Positions 59,653 through 64,000 of a stretch of DNA of 64,000 bases are shown here, piece by piece. Every line of letters starts with the position of its first letter. Position 1 is the stretch's first letter. Position numbers and translations under genes: made by a program. Source of the DNA: Nonlabens sp. Hel1_33_55 (GTDB lineage: Bacteria > Bacteroidota > Bacteroidia > Flavobacteriales > Flavobacteriaceae); contig NZ_LT627735.1 of the NCBI RefSeq assembly GCF_900101765.1, positions 1,054,001 to 1,118,000 on the forward strand, read 5' to 3'. A model generated the notes under the pieces. That model was not told the DNA's origin. It worked only from the letters and a program-made list of their open reading frames with translations, and did no database searches.

Positions 59653-62600
59653 ATGAAAATCAAATTACGCACTACAGCTTATTGCTACGCTAATTTACTC
59701 GTAGCATTTATTCTAACACTTTTGATATCAAGTCCAGCACTTGCACAAGTCAAAACATTTGCAACCCAAATTGTGAATGAAGAAAATGTTTCTAATTCAA
59801 ATGCTGTTTTGACTCCTAATGAAGGAGATTTTGCAACGCTAAATTCATATGGTGGTATTGCGGTAGGTGTAGGTTCCTATAAAGGAGACCTTGAAGTTTC
59901 TTTTCCTTCTACAGTACCGGCAAATACCACCTCTTATATCAAGATAGATTTTGATAATGACATCCTGAATTATTTATTGGGTGGCTCTTTAGGAAATCTT
60001 GCCGCTGATCTTGTGGGCAATATTGCATTGGGAGATCATAGATTTGAAGTAGAAGCCAGTTTTTTTGATGGTAGTTCAACCTCATCCATCTATACCTTGT
60101 CATCTACTACAGTAGGTTCTTCTTACCGCCAGAGAGTAGTGAGAGGTGCCAATGGGGACTTTTTCATTGCAATTACTCCAGACCAAGACTACAACCGGAT
60201 TAGGGTAAGCGACATTACAAGTAATTTGCTTTTAGGTGTAAATCATCAGATGAACGTTTACAACGTGTTTTATTTTAATACGGACTCCTGTCTCCCATTT
60301 GCTCAGGTGACTGATTTTGATGGTCAAGGAGTAACACTTGATGTTTTGGGTCTAGGTGGCGCTGGAGTGCAAGATTCATTTCATGTAATCGATAATGATC
60401 CTGATAATTTTTCCCAGATTAGTTTAGGAGTTGTTGGAGTCGCCGCAAATATGCAGCAAAATGTGTATTTCCCATCTACTAAAGCCACAGATCAAAATGT
60501 ATCAGTAACCTTAAAAACTGATCCAGCTTTATTAACCCTTGGACTGTTAAATAACGTTCAGGTAATTGCCTATAATCAAGGAAGCGCGGTATATACAGGA
60601 ACGATTTCTACCCTAATCAACCTGGACGCGCTGACCTTACTACAAAACGGCCAACGTGCCATAGTAACAATTTCTCCTAACCAAGAATTCGATCAAATAG
60701 CAATCAGGTTGAACTCGCTACTCAATGTAAATCTCGTACAATCCTTAGATGTCTACGAGATCACAACCGCAGTAGCACCACCAACAACGACAGAACCAGA
60801 ACAAACCTTCTGTGCTTCCTTACTTTCCAACCTTCTCGACCTAAACGTCAATGGTAACAACCTGATTTTCTACGATCAAGCTGATGGTGGAACTGCATAC
60901 AATTCTACAGATGCGTTGATAGATGGCGAAATATACTATGCCGCCCAGGTCGGAGTCAATGGATGTGAAAGCGAAACAAGATTAGCCATCACGGTAAACA
61001 TCGAGGATCTTCTGACTCCAACAACCAATTTGATCAATCAGATATTCTGCTCTACAGAATTGGCAACCATTGCTTCGCTGCAAGTAAACGAATCCAATGT
61101 GATTTTCTACGATCAGGCCATTGGCGGAACAGCTTACGATTCTACAGATGCGTTGATAGATGGCAAAATATATTATGCCGCCCAAGTCGGAGCAAACGGT
61201 TGTGAAAGCGAAACAAGGCTTGCCATTACTGTAAATATCGAGGATCTCCTCGCCCCTACTACCAACTTGATCAATCAAATATTCTGCTCTTCGGAATTAG
61301 CAACTGTTGCTTCGCTTCAAGTCAATGAGTCTGATGTGATTTTCTACGATCAAGCCACTGGCGGAACAGCCTACGATTCTACAGATACATTGATTGATGG
61401 AGAGGTTTATTTTGCAGCACAAGTTGGAGCCAATGGTTGTGAAAGCGAAACAAGATTAGCCATCACGGTAAACATCGAGGATCTTCTTACTCCAACAACT
61501 AACTTGACTAATCAATTATTCTGCTCTACAGAAGTAGCAACTGTTGCATCGCTTCAAGTCAATGAGTCCAATGTGATTTTCTACGATCAGGCCATTGGTG
61601 GAACAGCATACGATTCTACAGATGCCCTAGTCGATGGAGAAGTTTATTTTGCAGTGCAAGTTGGAGCAAACGGTTGTGAAAGTGAAACCAGATTAGCCAT
61701 CACGGTAAACATCGAAAATCTACTATCTCCAACAACAAACCTTATCAATCAGATATTCTGCTCAACCGAAATAGCAACGATTGCATCACTACAAGTAAAT
61801 GAATCTAATGTGATCTTTTACGATCAAGCCATTGGCGGAACAGCCTACGATTCTACAGATGCTTTGGTAGACGGAGAAGTTTATTTTGCAGCACAAGTTG
61901 GGGCAAACGGTTGTGAAAGTGAAACTAGATTAGCCATCACGGTAAATATCGAGGATCTGTTGACTCCAACAACGAGCCTTATCAATCAAATATTCTGCTC
62001 TACAGAATTGGCAACCATTGCTTCGCTGCAAGTAAACGAATCCAATGTGATTTTCTACGATCAAGCAATCGGCGGAACAGCATACGATTCTTCTGATGCA
62101 TTAGTAGACGGAGAAGTTTATTTTGCAGCACAAGTTGGGGCAAACGGTTGTGAAAGTGAAACTAGATTAGCCATCACGGTAAATATCGAGGATCTGTTGA
62201 CTCCAACAACGAGCCTTATCAATCAAATATTCTGCTCTACAGAATTGGCAACCATTGCTTCGCTGCAAGTAAACGAATCCAATGTGATTTTCTACGATCA
62301 AGCCACTGGCGGAACAGCTTACGATTCTACAGATGCATTGATAGATGGAGAAGTTTATTTTGCAACACAAGTTGGAGCAAACGGTTGTGAAAGCGAAACA
62401 AGATTAGCCATCACGGTAAACATCGAGGATCTACTGGCTCCAACTACCAACTTAATTAATCAGATATTCTGCTCAACCGGATTGGCAACTGTTGCATCGC
62501 TTCAAATAAACGAAACTAACGTGATCTTCTACGATCAAGCAATCGGCGGAACAGCCTACGATTCTAATGATGCTTTGATAGATGGACAAGTTTATTTTGC

Positions 62601-64000
62601 CGCACAATTTGGAACAAACGGTTGTGAAAGCGAAACTAGATTAGCAATTACTGTGAACATCGAGGATCTACTGACTCCAACAACAAACCTGACTAATCAG
62701 ATATTCTGCTCTACAGAATTGGCAACTATTGCTTCCCTTCAAGTAAACGAGTTCAATGTGATCTTTTACGATCAGGCCATCGGTGGATCAACATACGATT
62801 CCACGGATGCATTGATAGATGGAGAAGTTTATTTTGCCGCTCAAGTTGGAACCAATGGCTGTGAAAGCGAAACAAGATTAGCCATCATGGTAAACATCGA
62901 AGATCTTCTTACTCCAACAACAAACTTGACCAATCAAATATTCTGTTCTACGGAATTGGCAACTATTGCTTCCCTTCAAGTAAATGAGTCTGATGTGATT
63001 TTCTACGATCAGGCCATTGGCGGAACGGCTTACGATTCTACAGATACTTTAATAGATGGAGAAGTTTATTTTGCCGCTCAAATTGGAGCCAACGGTTGTG
63101 AAAGCGAAACAAGGCTTGCCATCACGGTAAACATCGAGGATTTATTGACTCCAACAACTAACTTGACTAATCAATTATTCTGCTCTACAGAATTGGCAAC
63201 CATTGCTTCTTTACAAATAAATGAATCCAATGTGATTTTCTATGATCAGGCAATTGGCGGAACGGCTTACGATTCCACGGATGCATTGATAGATGGCGAA
63301 ATATACTATGCCGCCCAGATTGGAGCCAATGGTTGTGAAAGCGGAACACGATTAGCCATCACGGTAAACATTGAGGATCTACCAACTCCAACAACAAGCC
63401 TAATCAATCAGATTTTCTGCTCTACGGAAGTAGCAACTGTTGCTTCGCTTCAAGTAAATGAGTCCAATGTGATCTTTTATGATCAAGCAATCGGCGGAAC
63501 AGCCTACGATTCTACAGATGCTTTAATAGATGGAGAGGTTTATTTTGCAACACAAGTTGGAGCCAATGGTTGTGAGAGTTCAACGAGGCTTGCCATAACG
63601 GTGAATATTGAAAATATAGCAGCTCCAACAACTAATGCCGCAGAACAAATGTTCTGTTCAATAGATAATGCTACGATTGGTTCGCTTCAAGTAAATGAAT
63701 CCAATGTGATTTTCTACGATCAAGCAATTGGCGGAACAGCCTACGATTCTACAGATGCATTAATGGATGGTGGGATTTATTACGCAGCGCAAGTGAGTTC
63801 CAATGGTTGTGAAAGTGAAACGCGTTTAGCCATTACTGTACGATTAGGAAGCTTGCCAGCTCCTACAACTATGAACGTCAATCAAGAGTTTTGTGAATCT
63901 GATTCTCCAACGATTCTGGACTTACAAGTAAATGAAAGCAATGTATTATTCTATGCTCAACCCGTTGGTGGTGATCCGCTTAGTGGCAATGAGAGTTTAG
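59653..64000 (+). CDS. Giant secreted Ig-like repeat protein (partial, open at right edge)
   Basis: The frame stays open from the ATG at 59653 to the window end, over 1440 codons. A signal peptide ends in SSPALAQ. Residues ~35-385 form a unique beta-rich N-terminal region (two similar halves around FNTDSCLPFAQVTDFDGQGVTLDVLG and NVQVIAYNQGSAVYTG). From 60811 on there are 13 full and one partial 79-residue repeats with consensus FCSTELATIASLQVNESNVI, FYDQAIGGTAYDSTDALIDG, EVYFAAQVGANGCESETRLA and ITVNIEDLLTPTTNLINQI, matching Ig-like domains found in gliding-associated surface proteins. Each has one Cys at each end (FC, NGC). A T9SS C-terminal domain is expected beyond the edge. Confidence 0.9.
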   Translation, partial: MKIKLRTTAYCYANLLVAFILTLLISSPALAQVKTFATQIVNEENVSNSNAVLTPNEGDFATLNSYGGIAVGVGSYKGDLEVSFPSTVPANTTSYIKIDFDNDILNYLLGGSLGNLAADLVGNIALGDHRFEVEASFFDGSSTSSIYTLSSTTVGSSYRQRVVRGANGDFFIAITPDQDYNRIRVSDITSNLLLGVNHQMNVYNVFYFNTDSCLPFAQVTDFDGQGVTLDVLGLGGAGVQDSFHVIDNDPDNFSQISLGVVGVAANMQQNVYFPSTKATDQNVSVTLKTDPALLTLGLLNNVQVIAYNQGSAVYTGTISTLINLDALTLLQNGQRAIVTISPNQEFDQIAIRLNSLLNVNLVQSLDVYEITTAVAPPTTTEPEQTFCASLLSNLLDLNVNGNNLIFYDQADGGTAYNSTDALIDGEIYYAAQVGVNGCESETRLAITVNIEDLLTPTTNLINQIFCSTELATIASLQVNESNVIFYDQAIGGTAYDSTDALIDGKIYYAAQVGANGCESETRLAITVNIEDLLAPTTNLINQIFCSSELATVASLQVNESDVIFYDQATGGTAYDSTDTLIDGEVYFAAQVGANGCESETRLAITVNIEDLLTPTTNLTNQLFCSTEVATVASLQVNESNVIFYDQAIGGTAYDSTDALVDGEVYFAVQVGANGCESETRLAITVNIENLLSPTTNLINQIFCSTEIATIASLQVNESNVIFYDQAIGGTAYDSTDALVDGEVYFAAQVGANGCESETRLAITVNIEDLLTPTTSLINQIFCSTELATIASLQVNESNVIFYDQAIGGTAYDSSDALVDGEVYFAAQVGANGCESETRLAITVNIEDLLTPTTSLINQIFCSTELATIASLQVNESNVIFYDQATGGTAYDSTDALIDGEVYFATQVGANGCESETRLAITVNIEDLLAPTTNLINQIFCSTGLATVASLQINETNVIFYDQAIGGTAYDSNDALIDGQVYFAAQFGTNGCESETRLAITVNIEDLLTPTTNLTNQIFCSTELATIASLQVNEFNVIFYDQAIGGSTYDSTDALIDGEVYFAAQVGTNGCESETRLAIMVNIEDLLTPTTNLTNQIFCSTELATIASLQVNESDVIFYDQAIGGTAYDSTDTLIDGEVYFAAQIGANGCESETRLAITVNIEDLLTPTTNLTNQLFCSTELATIASLQINESNVIFYDQAIGGTAYDSTDALIDGEIYYAAQIGANGCESGTRLAITVNIEDLPTPTTSLINQIFCSTEVATVASLQVNESNVIFYDQAIGGTAYDSTDALIDGEVYFATQVGANGCESSTRLAITVNIENIAAPTTNAAEQMFCSIDNATIGSLQVNESNVIFYDQAIGGTAYDSTDALMDGGIYYAAQVSSNGCESETRLAITVRLGSLPAPTTMNVNQEFCESDSPTILDLQVNESNVLFYAQPVGGDPLSGNESL
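60811..64000 (+). repeat. Exact 237-bp tandem repeats
   Basis: The Cys codon opening each unit falls at 60811, 61048, 61285, 61522, 61759, 61996, 62233, 62470, 62707, 62944, 63181, 63418, 63655 and 63892: 237 bp every time, with no indel. Adjacent units near 61893-62080 and 62130-62317 are virtually identical DNA, so copy number probably varies by recombination. Confidence 0.95.

Noticed and set aside
60982..62370. Minus-strand open frames of 98 and 67 codons
   Set aside because: They repeat with the 237-bp unit of the sense gene and are antisense shadows.
60811..64000. Regular direct repeats as a possible CRISPR array
   Set aside because: The 237-bp units are continuous coding sequence in one frame, without short repeats alternating with unique spacers.

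Overview
The window is a stretch of a Bacteroidetes chromosome, most likely from a marine member of the Flavobacteriaceae. The evidence is C-terminal type IX secretion sorting domains, TAnnTTTG promoter elements, near absence of Shine-Dalgarno sequences, a YtxJ-like protein, GIN/DUF4097 genes behind an ECF sigma factor, and low GC. A 14-16 bp palindrome (cgctttcgcgaaagcg) recurs 16 times and looks like a lineage-specific repeat. I suspect a Nonlabens-like genus, but that is a guess from memory. I recognised no rRNA, tRNA, CRISPR array or insertion sequence.

Layout. 1-9.2 kb: the end of purL, lipoproteins, an orphan DUF559 nuclease between hairpins, an AraC regulator divergent from a small exported protein, a J-domain/KTSC protein, a SET-domain protein, an MscS channel and an SLC13-type transporter. 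9.4-19.9 kb: a secreted protein gene broken by an in-frame TGA, lon, an ECF sigma/putative anti-sigma/DUF4097/GIN operon, a CDP-alcohol phosphatidyltransferase, an MFS transporter, an M48 lipoprotein protease and ytxJ. 20-28.4 kb: clpB and a giant T9SS-exported beta-helix protein containing a recent ~1.43 kb internal duplication. 28.7-42.8 kb: acyl-CoA synthetase, an exonuclease/GIY-YIG fusion, an RsmI-like methyltransferase, a phosphoesterase-like/outer-membrane-barrel fusion with damaged metal motifs, an M16 peptidase, a degenerate repeat array and dnaK.

43.1-47.9 kb is an AT-rich accessory island and the most interesting part. Three same-strand genes are separated by two related hairpin sites: a nucleotidyltransferase-STAND NTPase fusion, a UPF0489 (arginase-fold) protein and an exported ankyrin protein. 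The first two genes are bounded by perfectly complementary 9-bp cores (GTTACCTGC...GCAGGTAAC and GTTAGCACC...GGTGCTAAC). That is the architecture of integron gene cassettes with attC sites, but with no integrase in the window. The NTase-STAND protein has the form of an anti-phage or stress-sensing effector.

48-64 kb: propeller-type secreted proteins, a bestrophin, an alcohol/aldehyde dehydrogenase pair, a MarR/OhrR-like regulator with a candidate sensing cysteine leading nitroreductase and DJ-1-like genes, a CI-like repressor, and an open-ended secreted protein made of exact 79-residue Ig-like repeats. Lon, ClpB, DnaK, YtxJ, the M48/M16 peptidases and the MarR cluster together make this a segment rich in protein-quality-control and redox functions.
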